DNA from: an uncultured Alistipes sp.
GTDB taxonomy: Bacteria > Bacteroidota > Bacteroidia > Bacteroidales > Rikenellaceae
Assembly (NCBI GenBank): GCA_947177225.1
Contig: CAMWTS010000004.1
Span: forward strand, 1 to 64,000
DNA length: 64,000 nucleotides
Reading direction: 5' to 3'
Both the position numbers and the translations under genes were made by a program. Below the pieces are notes generated by a model. The model saw only the letters and a program-made list of their open reading frames with translations, did no database searches and was not told the origin of the DNA. Below, piece after piece: positions 6,909-16,465 of the stretch; the stretch's first letter is position 1, and each line of letters starts with the position of its first letter.

Positions 6909-8558
6909 TTATATCATGTTCTCGATGAATGTCGCCCGCGACGGAGCTTCCGATTTGGCTATTTTGTTTTTCAAGCGGCTTTTGCGCAGATAGACGTTGT
7001 TGGGTTTGTCGTCGGTGAACAGTGCGATGGTCGATGTGGAGAATCCTGCATAGATGTAGAGCAGCAGGTCGATCTCCTTGTCGGAGAGTTGCGGCAGCTC
7101 CTCGCGTATCGACTTCATGATGTTGTGACGTCCGATGTTGATCGTGTACTCCAAATGCTCCTTGACTTTTGGATCTCTGATGTACGAGTCGAGCAGACGT
7201 TCGACATCGCGGTAGATGCCGACCTGTGCCGTCTTGGAGTCTTTGCGTTCGTAATAGGTGGTGGCTATGCGGTCGATCGGAGCGAAGCTGCGGCATATCA
7301 GTTTGCGCATATGTTGCGCCTGCTCGGTCTGTATGTCGAGCTGCTGCGACATGCGATTGCTGATGGCACGGCTCGTGCGCAGCGATTGCAGGTATCGCAG
7401 TCGTGACGAGCGGCGGCGTTTGCGCATTACATATATAATATAGTATATGACGATTCCTGCTATGACGACCAGCAGTGTGATCGACAGCCAGAAACGCTGG
7501 CGCAGCAGATCGGAGTTGACGCTTGCCTGGCGGTAAAGCTCTTGAAAATGGTCGCGATGCACCGATGCTGCGGGGCGGCACAGTGCCACGTTGACGAGGC
7601 TGTCGCTTATTTTGTTGCACTGTATCATATGCTCGGCGGCCTCTTTGTAGTATCCTTGCTGCATGTCGATACGAGATTCGTAGAGCAACGCATTGGCACG
7701 GCTCCGTGCACTGTATACGTGCTCCTTGGCCTTTGCCAGGTAGGCTCTTGCCTCGTTGGGCATATTGCGTCGGCGGTATATGTCGGCCAGGGTGATGTAT
7801 TCGTGGAATCCGTATTCGGCGGTTATGTGATCGATGGCCATCTCGGCCGAATCGAGCTGGCCGTTATAGAGATGGTTGCAGGCCAGGCCGCACAGCGTAT
7901 AGTCGATATTGGCTGTGTCGTGCAACTCTTCGAATATGGCCAGTGCATTGTGGTAATTGGCCGAGGCTTCGTCGAATCGTTCCAGTGCGAACAGACTTTT
8001 GCCCAGACCTGCGGATATGAATCCCTGCGCTGAGGGAGCATTGCCTAACCGGTATTGTTCCAGAGCGAGCCGGTCATAAAGGACGGCATTGTCGTAGTCG
8101 AACTGCTGCTCGTAGACATTTGCTATCTGGGTATATAGAACGCCGAGGTGATAGTGGTCGCCCGATTCTATGCCGAGCTCTTCGCAGTCGGAATAAATAC
8201 ACAAAGCCCCTTGCAGGTCGTTGCAGTTGCGCAGATAGCTGGCGTAGTAGAACTCCGACAGAAAACGGTCTCGCACACTGCCGTGGTTGCGATAGTAGTC
8301 GCGGGCGACGGTGACCAGCGAGTCGGAGCAGACATCGATGTAGTTCTTGTCGAGAGCCATTGAGTATAGCAGTGCGCGGCGCGCGTTCTGCTTGTTGCTG
8401 CCTGTGGCACTGGTGCGGCTGAGAATGGAGAGTGCGCTGTCGGGGTGTTCGAGAATGACGGCTTCTGCGCGGTCGAGTTCGGTTTGGAGTCGTGAGTCGT
8501 CGCATGAACACACTATAAATGCGGCAACGAATGGCAATACTTTAATATATCGCTTCAT
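6909..8558 (-). CDS. Membrane-spanning TPR protein with C-terminal HTH-like region
   Basis: A 549-residue protein. The first 19 residues are a signal or lipoprotein-like segment ending in VCSC. Residues about 25-330 are helical repeats of TPR type (for example QIANVYEQQFDYDNAVLYDR). Residues about 356-378 are a transmembrane helix followed by a basic stretch (RKRRRSSR). A coiled coil follows to about 430. The last 60 residues (LSDKEIDLLLYIYAGFSTS..., ...NNVYLRKSRLKNKI) resemble a LuxR/sigma-region-4-type helix-turn-helix. Inferred topology is sensor repeats outside the cytoplasm and DNA-binding end inside, making it a one-component regulator. Such TPR proteins are common in Bacteroidales. Partner and ligand are unknown; the small secreted protein next door is a candidate. 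Its promoter is at 8582-8613. Confidence 0.72.
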   Translation of the reverse strand: MKRYIKVLPFVAAFIVCSCDDSRLQTELDRAEAVILEHPDSALSILSRTSATGSNKQNARRALLYSMALDKNYIDVCSDSLVTVARDYYRNHGSVRDRFLSEFYYASYLRNCNDLQGALCIYSDCEELGIESGDHYHLGVLYTQIANVYEQQFDYDNAVLYDRLALEQYRLGNAPSAQGFISAGLGKSLFALERFDEASANYHNALAIFEELHDTANIDYTLCGLACNHLYNGQLDSAEMAIDHITAEYGFHEYITLADIYRRRNMPNEARAYLAKAKEHVYSARSRANALLYESRIDMQQGYYKEAAEHMIQCNKISDSLVNVALCRPAASVHRDHFQELYRQASVNSDLLRQRFWLSITLLVVIAGIVIYYIIYVMRKRRRSSRLRYLQSLRTSRAISNRMSQQLDIQTEQAQHMRKLICRSFAPIDRIATTYYERKDSKTAQVGIYRDVERLLDSYIRDPKVKEHLEYTINIGRHNIMKSIREELPQLSDKEIDLLLYIYAGFSTSTIALFTDDKPNNVYLRKSRLKNKIAKSEAPSRATFIENMI

Positions 8559-8581
8559 ATGGGTCAGTGTTTAATCGTATG

Positions 8582-8630
8582 CAAATATACGAATAAGTGA
8601 GGGCAATACCAAATTTATTTGGGTATTGCC
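8582..8630 (-). promoter_or_regulatory. Promoter of the TPR gene with palindromic element on the -33 box
   Basis: On the minus strand TTTG (8610-8613), 20 nt, then TATATTTG (8582-8589), ending 24 nt before the start codon. The -33 box is inside a 29-nt inverted repeat (arms GGCAATACC / GGTATTGCC) spanning 8602-8630. Confidence 0.7.
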
Positions 8631-8734
8631 GAACGGGAGTATATTGGGCGGAGCGTAAGATGACGGTTTATCCTTTGCGCCGTAGCATAGACAGAATGGA
8701 TATAACAGCAGATTGTCGCGCGCAAATTGCCGCA

Positions 8735-11557
8735 TCAATACATGTTGTCGAACTGCGTATAGCTCTTGTCGTATTTAAGATCGGCCAACGATGCCGACTT
8801 GACGCCGATGTTGAAGCTCCAACTCTTGTGGTTGCCGAACGGAATCCAGGTGAACGACATCTGCCAGCAGTGCAGATCGCGTACCATGGATACGGAGGTC
8901 ATCGACATCTTGCCCGTGGAGAAGTCGTAACCGCTGGTGATGTTTATCATCGTCTTGGGTGTCAGCTTGACACTGCCTTGCAGACCTAAGGTCTGGGTGA
9001 TGTTCTTCTCGTAACCCGTCGTTCCGTTGTTTACGTATCGTATGCCGTAGGAGACGTTGTAGTTGAATCCGAGGTTCCACGGCAACGAGAAGTCGTAGTA
9101 TGCTCCGGCCATGGCCTGCCGTCGCATCGCCGGATTGAGCTGGCCGTAGGGATCGTACCACGGATTGAAGTATTCGGCCGGCAGCGAGGTGATGTCGTTG
9201 GCTGCTGCGCGCGATTTGTCGTCGCGCGACTTGAACGTGTAGCCGAAGCTCCAACCTGTGCTCACGACACGTCCGGGCAGTCCGCGCCGCCACATGAGTT
9301 TGTTGTAGCGGATACCTTGCGGCGAGACCTCGTAGGGGTCGAGATTGACCGTGAGGTTGAGACCGAAGTTGCCGTAGATGGTGGTGCGTATCGAGACCGG
9401 TATGTTCGACAGACGCATCGAGTCGGCAAGGAAGTTATACGATCCGCTGATCGACAGCTGATCGATGATCTTTACCTTCTTTATGCCCGACGTATCGCGT
9501 TTGCTCAATACCTTCATCTCCAACGACTGGTCGAGACCGAAATTCAGCGAGAACGACTGTCCGCTGCCCGGCACGCCGTAGGAGTTGTCCGAGAATGGCG
9601 AATATACTTTGAACTTACCGGTGGTATCGGTCTGTACGGCTTCGTAGAAACCGTATTTCTGCCGGCTGAAATCGGGTGCATACGATACGCTTATGCGCGG
9701 GGTGATGGTATGGCGCACGGCCTGTATCTTGCGGGTCTTCTTCTTGGCGGTATAGGTGCCGTAGAGGACTGTCGTGGCAGATACCGACGCATTGTAGTTG
9801 TAGATGCGCCAGAAGCCGTATTCGGGATCGAGCGTCTCCACTTCGTGCGTCTCTTCGTTCCATCGCTGGCTGATCTTCTTGAAATACCAACGCTCGGTGT
9901 AGTTGAACTGCGGGTTGATGTTCAAGTAGTTGAACAGCGTGAGAGTGGTCTGCACCGGTATGTTGTGCTGTATGCCGTTCTTCATCTTTTTGAGCGTCTC
10001 GGAAGTGAAGATTTCGTCCTCCTTGGTGTTGACCGTATTGGTCATCTTGGCCGAGTAGCTCATTTTGATCTTCTCATACCAGCGCGTTTTGCCTACGGCC
10101 TCCCTGCGCTTGAACGGCGCGAAGCTCGATACGTTGAAGGCTATGGTCGGCAGTGTGACGGCGATGGACTGGTCGCGCGAGTTTTGCGATACGGCCATGT
10201 TGAGCGCCAGTGAGAAAGGTGTGCCCTCCCAGTTCTTCGAGTAGGAGATCGAAGAGTTGGTCTGGGTGGCGAGAATGTCGTTTATCGTGGTGGCCGAGTA
10301 GCGGTTGAAGCCGCTCGACGTGATGTTGACCGAGGCGGAGAATGTCGAGCCGGGGTTGGCCTTCGGATCCTGCGTATGGGTCCATTGCAATCGGAATGTG
10401 TTGGTCTGGGCGAAGTCGGCCTCGCCCTTTTCGCCATTGCGCACTGCCGAGTACTGGAAGTTGAAGTTGCCGTTGAACTTGTAACGCTTGACATATTGCG
10501 AACGCGCCGACACCTCCCACGAACCAAGTGTGTAGATACCTCCGCGTATGGCCAGATCCATGTGCTCGCCCAGTTTGAAGTAGTATCCGAGATCGCGAAT
10601 GAAGAATCCTCGCGAATCCTCGCCGTAGGTGGGCATCAGCAGACCCGATTTAGGGCCTGAGCTGATGGGGAAGAATCCCTCCGGAATACCGGGGAAATAG
10701 ATGGGGACATCTTCCAGCACCAGGTAGGCATAGCCCGTGATGACCTTTTTGCCCGGAATCGTCTTGGCCTTGGTCATGGCAAGATAGAAGTGGGGGTGGT
10801 CGGTCTCGTCGCAGGTGGTGTATTTACCGTCGGCGATGTGTATGGAGTTGTCGGGCTGTTTTTTGACGCTGCCGCCCACCAGCCAGCCGTCGCCCTCCTG
10901 GGTGGCCACACCCTTGATTTTGGCCTTTTTGGTGGACAGATTGTAGGTGATGGTGTCCATGGTGTAGGGCGAAGATCCTCCGTCGGAGAAGGTGGGGTGC
11001 GTCACTGTCGCTTTGCCGTCGACCGAGTCGGGTTTGCCGTAGGCGTAGATGTTCTTGGTGTCGAGGTTGACCCGCATGAAATCGGCTTTGAGATTCATGT
11101 TCTGATACGTTACGTCGCCCTCGTTGTAGATGTAGATCAGTCTGTTGCGTGCGTCGAAGACCAGCGAGTCGGTGTTCTTGCCCTCGATGATGTCTTCCAG
11201 AAAAGCTCCGCCGCCTTTGCGCTTGCGTGTGGAGTCGGCGGCCGTGCTGTCGGGACGCTGCTGCCCGTTGCGCTCTTCGAGCGAAGTGTTGAGACGTTCT
11301 GTGGCGAGCGAGTCGGCCTGCGCCTGAGTTTCGGCATTGCGGCGTTCGCGACGCGGATTGACCCTGCGGTCGCGCCTTGCGGCCGTGCGCTCGGTTTCGC
11401 TTTCGTCGACGGTCTGTCGCGTCGTCAGCGAATCGGGCTGATCGATCGTCTCGCGGCCGGCCGCCGACGACTGCCCGATGCTCAGAAGCATCGATGCCAG
11501 CAGCGACAAAATCATCGGCAGTCGCAGATATTTCGTGTAAAATAGACTCAAAACCAA
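8735..11557 (-). CDS. LptD-like LPS-assembly outer-membrane protein
   Basis: A 940-residue OstA/LptD-type protein. In the Lpt pathway LptD is the outer-membrane barrel that inserts lipopolysaccharide into the outer leaflet. There is a signal peptide (about 1-33) and a low-complexity Arg/Glu/Thr-rich linker (about 35-105). An OstA-like N-terminal domain follows, with repeated strands (DSLVFDARNRLIYIYNEGDV, MNLKADFMRVNLDTKNIYAY). The C-terminal barrel has alternating strands and aromatic girdles through to the end. The first ATG is kept because it gives the signal peptide its basic residues; an internal Met (15) is possible. It is divergent from the amidase and MCE genes. The sequence is far from proteobacterial LptD, so I give no gene symbol. 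Confidence 0.85.
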   Translation of the reverse strand: MVLSLFYTKYLRLPMILSLLASMLLSIGQSSAAGRETIDQPDSLTTRQTVDESETERTAARRDRRVNPRRERRNAETQAQADSLATERLNTSLEERNGQQRPDSTAADSTRKRKGGGAFLEDIIEGKNTDSLVFDARNRLIYIYNEGDVTYQNMNLKADFMRVNLDTKNIYAYGKPDSVDGKATVTHPTFSDGGSSPYTMDTITYNLSTKKAKIKGVATQEGDGWLVGGSVKKQPDNSIHIADGKYTTCDETDHPHFYLAMTKAKTIPGKKVITGYAYLVLEDVPIYFPGIPEGFFPISSGPKSGLLMPTYGEDSRGFFIRDLGYYFKLGEHMDLAIRGGIYTLGSWEVSARSQYVKRYKFNGNFNFQYSAVRNGEKGEADFAQTNTFRLQWTHTQDPKANPGSTFSASVNITSSGFNRYSATTINDILATQTNSSISYSKNWEGTPFSLALNMAVSQNSRDQSIAVTLPTIAFNVSSFAPFKRREAVGKTRWYEKIKMSYSAKMTNTVNTKEDEIFTSETLKKMKNGIQHNIPVQTTLTLFNYLNINPQFNYTERWYFKKISQRWNEETHEVETLDPEYGFWRIYNYNASVSATTVLYGTYTAKKKTRKIQAVRHTITPRISVSYAPDFSRQKYGFYEAVQTDTTGKFKVYSPFSDNSYGVPGSGQSFSLNFGLDQSLEMKVLSKRDTSGIKKVKIIDQLSISGSYNFLADSMRLSNIPVSIRTTIYGNFGLNLTVNLDPYEVSPQGIRYNKLMWRRGLPGRVVSTGWSFGYTFKSRDDKSRAAANDITSLPAEYFNPWYDPYGQLNPAMRRQAMAGAYYDFSLPWNLGFNYNVSYGIRYVNNGTTGYEKNITQTLGLQGSVKLTPKTMINITSGYDFSTGKMSMTSVSMVRDLHCWQMSFTWIPFGNHKSWSFNIGVKSASLADLKYDKSYTQFDNMY

Positions 11558-11567
11558 AAAAAATTAG

Positions 11568-11575
11568 TACCTTTG
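11568..11575 (+). promoter_or_regulatory. -7 box for the amidase operon
   Basis: TACCTTTG on the plus strand about 113 nt before the amidase start. No clear TTTG lies 20 nt upstream. A minus-strand TATATTTG at 11642-11649 may serve the divergent LptD-like gene. Confidence 0.4.
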
Positions 11576-11688
11576 CCGACAAGTCGGCAAAACGCCTCGG
11601 ATCGGTTTTCAATGCCGTTCAGAGCGTGTTTTTACAACTTGCAAATATAGTAATTATTTCGCACAAACTTAATTTTTGAATTGCTATT

Positions 11689-12813
11689 ATGAGAAATTTG
11701 CTCGCGGTATCGGTACTGTTGTTCGCACTCTTTTGTCATGCTAACGTAATAGCAGCCAAAAATGTTGCCGAAAAACAGAAAAGAGTGATCGTCATCGATC
11801 CCGGACATGGCGGTGCGAAATATCCGGGTGCCGTATACAAGGGTCACAGCGAGAAAGATATAAACTTGCAGGTCGCATTGAAGTTGAAGAAGATACTCGA
11901 TGCGCGTCTGCCGGGATTCGAGATTAAGCTGACCCGCACCGCCGACAAACAGCTCAGTTCGGATAAGAACGCCGATCTGCGCATGCGTGCCGACATGGCC
12001 AATGCGGAAGGGGCGGTTTTCTTCATATCGATCCATGCCAATGCGGTGGTGGGCAACTCGTCGGCCTGCGGCACGGAGACCCATATCCTCGGTGAGGACG
12101 AGACGAGCCGTCAGCGCAACTACGCCGCCATAAAGCGGGCGAGCGGAGAGGAGGAGGGCGAGATCATCGATATGTCCGACGCGTCGGTGGCGGCGTTGGA
12201 GCGTGCCGTTATCGAGAGCCGTCAGCTGGTGCACGGTGCCTATAACCGTGCTTTGGCTACGATTATCGAGCGCAACTATGCTTCGGCCGGCATAAAGTCG
12301 CGCGGTCTGCGTCAGAGCCCGTGGGCGGTGCTGCGCAACCTATCGATGCCGGGCGTGCTGACCGAGATAGGATTTATGACCAACAGTTCGGATCTGGCAT
12401 TCATGACTTCGGAAAAGGGGCAGGCCAAGATTGCCGAGTCGCTGGCCAAGTCGGTGGAGGAGTATGTGGCTCTGATCGACCGTGTAGGCGGAATTGCCGA
12501 GGGCGATTCGGTTCCGGAGGGCGGCGGCGATGACCGCGGTGCGACTGCCGGTGCCGCCGCAAATGCTTCGTCGGCATCGTGCGGCTATGCCATACAACTT
12601 CTGGCGAGTGCTTCGAAGGTGTCGACCGACGATCGCGAATTCAAGTCGTATCGAGGCAAGGTCAGAGTGCTGACTGGTACGGGCAAGATGAAATATAAAT
12701 ATTGCTTCGGAGCCTACGACTCGCTGTCGGCGGCCAAAAACGACTTGAAGCAGGTACAAAAGGAGTTTCCCGGAGCATATGTCGTGGAGTTCGAGGGCGA
12801 CAGGATAAAATAG
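11689..12813 (+). CDS. N-acetylmuramoyl-L-alanine amidase with SPOR domain
   Basis: A 374-residue Amidase_3 enzyme that cuts the bond between MurNAc and L-Ala in peptidoglycan, normally at division. The signal peptide covers about residues 1-23. The zinc-dependent catalytic domain follows: the first His is in VIDPGHGG (about 36-43), the metal-ligand Glu is probably in GHSEKDINL, a second His in SIHANA, and the catalytic Glu in LTEIGFMTN. After a Gly/Ala-rich linker the last 75 residues form a SPOR domain (CGYAIQLLASASK..., then YKYCFGAYDSLSAAKN), which binds denuded glycan strands at the septum. It is the first gene of a run with the MCE-family gene and mutS2. Confidence 0.92.
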   Translation: MRNLLAVSVLLFALFCHANVIAAKNVAEKQKRVIVIDPGHGGAKYPGAVYKGHSEKDINLQVALKLKKILDARLPGFEIKLTRTADKQLSSDKNADLRMRADMANAEGAVFFISIHANAVVGNSSACGTETHILGEDETSRQRNYAAIKRASGEEEGEIIDMSDASVAALERAVIESRQLVHGAYNRALATIIERNYASAGIKSRGLRQSPWAVLRNLSMPGVLTEIGFMTNSSDLAFMTSEKGQAKIAESLAKSVEEYVALIDRVGGIAEGDSVPEGGGDDRGATAGAAANASSASCGYAIQLLASASKVSTDDREFKSYRGKVRVLTGTGKMKYKYCFGAYDSLSAAKNDLKQVQKEFPGAYVVEFEGDRIK

Positions 12814-12904
12814 AGAAAATAGACGCAGAACCCGGATATGCGAAGCGGTGCTTTCCCGCTCTTCGTCGGCCGGGCGATAGTGTGTGAAATAAACGGAATA
12901 ATTT

Positions 12905-13882
12905 ATGAAACTGAGAAAAGAGGTAAGAATCGGCTTTTTCGCAATCATCGTCATAGTGGTTGCATGGTGGGGTATAAAGTGGCTCGGAGGACGCAATATC
13001 TTTTCGAGCGAGAATACCTATTACGCCTATTACGATGATGTGGCCGGTTTGCAGGTTTCGTCGCGTGTGTTCATTCGCGGTGTCGAAGTCGGCAATATAA
13101 GCGATATCGATCTGTCGCTCGACAGAGTGAAGGTGGCCATCAACGTCAAGCGTGAGTTTGCCGGTCTGATACCCGAAAATTCGGTGGCCGTCATCGCGTC
13201 GTCGGGATTGATGGGCGGACAGCAGATTACGATCGTTCAGGGCGATGCCGGCAGAGTGCTCGCCGACGGCGGCGAGATTGCTGCCGAGGTCGATGCCGGT
13301 CTGATGGGCATGCTCGAACAGAAAGCGGGTGCGCTCATCGATGAGTTGGAGCAGACGCTGTCGTCGCTTGGCGGCATACTCGGCGACAACCGTCAGAGTA
13401 TACGCGACCTGCTGGCCAATCTCGAAAGCGCCACCTCGACGCTCGACGAGATGCTGCGTTCGCAGCGCTCCGACATCGAGGGTGCGATAGGAGACTTCAA
13501 GGATTTCACCGGAGCTTTGGCTGCCAATACTTCGCGCATAGATTCGATGATAGGCAACCTCGATGATTTCACCTCGGAGTTGTCGCAGAGCCATGTCGTC
13601 GGCGAGTTGCAGAAGACCGTCGAGTCGCTCAATGCGGTTGTTGCCGCCGTGGGCAATGCCGAGGGCTCGGTCGGCAAGTTGATCTACGACGGCCGGCTCT
13701 ACGATTCGCTCGAAGAGGCGAGTGCCAATCTGTCGGCATTGCTGGCCGATTTGAAGGAGCACCCGATGCGATACGTTCATTTCTCGATGTTCGGCTCATC
13801 GGAGGACAAGGCGGCTCGCCGAGAGGCGCGTGCCGCTGAGAAGGAGGCAAAACGTGCCGCCAAGCAGGCTGCCCGCCAGTAG
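12905..13882 (+). CDS. MlaD-family (MCE) lipid-transport protein
   Basis: A 325-residue protein with an uncleaved N-terminal membrane anchor (about residues 8-30) and one MCE domain (about 38-115, YYDDVAGLQVSSRVFIRGVEVG). The rest is mostly helical, followed by a tail rich in Ala, Lys, Glu and Arg. MCE proteins form hexameric rings that bind and shuttle phospholipids between inner and outer membranes. The permease and ATPase partners (MlaE and MlaF) are not next to it. The position behind an amidase and opposite an LptD-like gene suits outer-membrane maintenance. It starts 91 bases after the amidase. Confidence 0.88.
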   Translation: MKLRKEVRIGFFAIIVIVVAWWGIKWLGGRNIFSSENTYYAYYDDVAGLQVSSRVFIRGVEVGNISDIDLSLDRVKVAINVKREFAGLIPENSVAVIASSGLMGGQQITIVQGDAGRVLADGGEIAAEVDAGLMGMLEQKAGALIDELEQTLSSLGGILGDNRQSIRDLLANLESATSTLDEMLRSQRSDIEGAIGDFKDFTGALAANTSRIDSMIGNLDDFTSELSQSHVVGELQKTVESLNAVVAAVGNAEGSVGKLIYDGRLYDSLEEASANLSALLADLKEHPMRYVHFSMFGSSEDKAARREARAAEKEAKRAAKQAARQ

Positions 13883-13951
13883 CGGCGGCCGAATTGCGGC
13901 ATGCGGGCGTGACCGTTGTTATTTGCCCGGTAGTTTACAGATTTTAAGAAG

Positions 13952-16462
13952 ATGATATATCCGTCGGATTTCGAACATAAGGTCGGTTTCGACCGCCTGC
14001 GCGATCAGATGGCCGCGCTGTGCACCATGAGTGCATCGGCCAGGATCGTGTCGGAACAGCGTTTCACATCGTCGCACGACACCATCGTGCGACGTTTGTC
14101 GTTGGCCGATGAGATGCGGCAGGCACTGATGATGGAGAGCGGTGCGCCGCGTGGCGAGTATGTCGACATCGATACGGTGGTGGACAAGATCCGTGTCGAG
14201 GGGGCTTTTCTCGATACAGCGGAGGCCGTGACGCTGCGCAGCGCTCTGCGTTGTGTCGACGAGTTCGTGTCGTTCATCGTCTCGCGTCCGGCTTCGGCCT
14301 ATCCGTGGCTGCGGCGTATAAGCGAGGGCGTGGAGTCGTATCCGCATGTGGTGCGGCTGATCGATTCGGTGATCGACGATACGGGAGAGGTGCGTGACTC
14401 GGCTTCACCCGAACTCTCGCGTCTGCGTCGCGCCCAGCGCGACCACGAGGCGCAGGTGGCCAAACGGCTGCAACAGGTGTTGTCGTCGGCCAAATCGGCT
14501 GGCATAGTCGATGCCGATGCCATGATCTCGATTCGCGACGGCCATGCCGTCATACCCGTTTCGGCAGCCAACAAACGCAAGTTGTCGGGATTCATTCACG
14601 ACGAGTCGGCTACGGGACGCACCTTCTACGTCGAACCGGTCGAGGTGGTGGAGCTGAATAATGCTCTGCGCGAATTGGAGTATGCCCAGCGGCGCGAGAT
14701 AGTGCGTATTCTGACCGAGATGACCGATGCTCTGCGCAACGATGTCGACGGCATGGCGCAGGCCGGAGCATATCTGGCCGAGATCGATGCTCTGCGGGCA
14801 CAGGCTCGCTGGGCGATGGACAACGGTGCCGTGCGGCCGATCATCTCCGACGAGGGACGCATGGTGCTGCGCAGTGCGCGTCACCCGCTGTTGGCGCAGA
14901 CGCTGCGTGCGCAGGGGCGGCAGGTGGTGCCGCTCGACATGCAGCTCGAAGCCTCGAAACGCATACTGGTCATATCGGGACCCAATGCGGGCGGCAAGTC
15001 GGTATGCTTGAAGACAACGGGCATACTTCAATATATGGTGCAGTGCGGATTTCCGGTGCCGGTGCTGGAAAATTCGGAGTTTCCGGTGTTCGACTCGCTT
15101 ATGATAGACATCGGCGACGAGCAGTCGATGGACAACGATCTGTCGACCTATTCGTCTCATCTGATGAATATGAAGGCGATGCTGTCGGAGGCTTCCGAGC
15201 GCACGCTGGTGCTGATCGACGAGTTCGGTTCGGGTACCGAACCCACCATCGGCGGTGCCATGGCGGAAGCCATACTCGAACGTCTGCTCGACAGAGGTGC
15301 CTACGGTGTCATCACTACCCACTACGCCAATATCAAATATCTGGCCTCGCGCCACGAGGGCATAGCCAATGCCGCCATGGCCTTCGACGTGCAGCAGATA
15401 AGGCCTCTGTTCAGTTTGGAGATGGGCAAGCCGGGCAGTTCGTTCGCAGTGGAGATAGCCCGAAAGATTGGCCTGCCGGAGGATATAATACGCTCGGCCA
15501 TGGAGAAGGCCGGCAGCGACCATATAGATTTGGAGAAGCAGTTGCGCGAAATAGCGCGCGACAAACGCTACTGGGAGCAGAAGCGCAATCGAATACGCCA
15601 GACCGACCGCAAGGTCGAGGAGCTGGAACAGAGCTATTCGGAACAGCTTGCGCGCATACGTCAGGAGCGTCAGCAGATATTGCGGGCTGCGCGCGAGCAG
15701 GCACAGGAGCTTGTCGCCGAGGCCAATCGCACCATAGAGAACACCATAAAGACCATTCGCGAGGCTCAGGCCGAGAAAGAACTGACGCGTATGGCGCGTC
15801 GCGAACTTGGAGAGTTCGGACGCAGGGTCGAGAGCGAGGAGCCGACGCCGGGGCACGATTCGCAGAAGATAGAGCGCGAGATGGCTCGTCTGGCACGTCG
15901 CCGCGAGCGTCGCGAACAGCGTCGTGCCGAGCGCGGCGAAGAGGCGCGTCAGGCAATGGCCGAGGCGGCAGAGAAGGTGGCACCGGTGAAGATCGATGTC
16001 GGATCGAAGGTGCGTATCGATGGGCAGGATATCCCCGGCGTGGTGCAGAGCATCAAGGGCAAGCGGGCGCAGGTGGCCTTCGGGCAGCTGCTGCTGACGG
16101 TCGATGTCGAGCGTCTGCGTGCCATATCTTCGGCCGAGTTCAGGCAGGCTGTGCGTCCGGCTGCGCCGCGCACGGTGGTTTCGGTCGACATCACCCAGCG
16201 CAAGCTCAACTTCAAGGATCGCATCGACGTGCGCGGCATGCGCGCTTCCGAAGCGTTGGAGGCGGTCGAGGATCTGATCGATGACGCGTTGATGGTGGGA
16301 GTGAGCGGAGTGACCATATTGCACGGCAAGGGCACGGGCGCATTGAAAGAGGAGATACGCCGCTATCTTAAAGGTGTGAGCGAGGTGGAGAGCATTGCCG
16401 ACGAACATGCCGACCGCGGCGGAGCCGGCATAACCATAGTAAGATTCAGAACCGACATATAA
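13952..16462 (+). CDS. mutS2: Endonuclease MutS2
   Basis: An 836-residue MutS2, a MutS paralogue without the mismatch-recognition domain. Family members suppress recombination or rescue collided ribosomes, depending on species. The core and clamp helices come first, then the ATPase with Walker A GPNAGGKS (about 343-350), Walker B in TLVLIDEFGSGTEP and the ITTHYANIKYLA segment. A long charged coiled coil covers about 520-670. A KOW-like segment (GSKVRIDGQDIPGVV) follows, and the C-terminal Smr nuclease domain has DVRGMRASEAL and TILHGKGTGAL. All expected domains are present. It is followed 3 bases later by murF-alr. Confidence 0.95.
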   Translation: MIYPSDFEHKVGFDRLRDQMAALCTMSASARIVSEQRFTSSHDTIVRRLSLADEMRQALMMESGAPRGEYVDIDTVVDKIRVEGAFLDTAEAVTLRSALRCVDEFVSFIVSRPASAYPWLRRISEGVESYPHVVRLIDSVIDDTGEVRDSASPELSRLRRAQRDHEAQVAKRLQQVLSSAKSAGIVDADAMISIRDGHAVIPVSAANKRKLSGFIHDESATGRTFYVEPVEVVELNNALRELEYAQRREIVRILTEMTDALRNDVDGMAQAGAYLAEIDALRAQARWAMDNGAVRPIISDEGRMVLRSARHPLLAQTLRAQGRQVVPLDMQLEASKRILVISGPNAGGKSVCLKTTGILQYMVQCGFPVPVLENSEFPVFDSLMIDIGDEQSMDNDLSTYSSHLMNMKAMLSEASERTLVLIDEFGSGTEPTIGGAMAEAILERLLDRGAYGVITTHYANIKYLASRHEGIANAAMAFDVQQIRPLFSLEMGKPGSSFAVEIARKIGLPEDIIRSAMEKAGSDHIDLEKQLREIARDKRYWEQKRNRIRQTDRKVEELEQSYSEQLARIRQERQQILRAAREQAQELVAEANRTIENTIKTIREAQAEKELTRMARRELGEFGRRVESEEPTPGHDSQKIEREMARLARRRERREQRRAERGEEARQAMAEAAEKVAPVKIDVGSKVRIDGQDIPGVVQSIKGKRAQVAFGQLLLTVDVERLRAISSAEFRQAVRPAAPRTVVSVDITQRKLNFKDRIDVRGMRASEALEAVEDLIDDALMVGVSGVTILHGKGTGALKEEIRRYLKGVSEVESIADEHADRGGAGITIVRFRTDI

Positions 16463-16465
16463 CAG

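Noticed and set aside
14405..16408. Long open frame on the minus strand over mutS2
   Set aside because: It is antisense to an intact, fully motif-bearing gene; the high-GC codon use of the real gene keeps the other strand open. The translation shows no family pattern.
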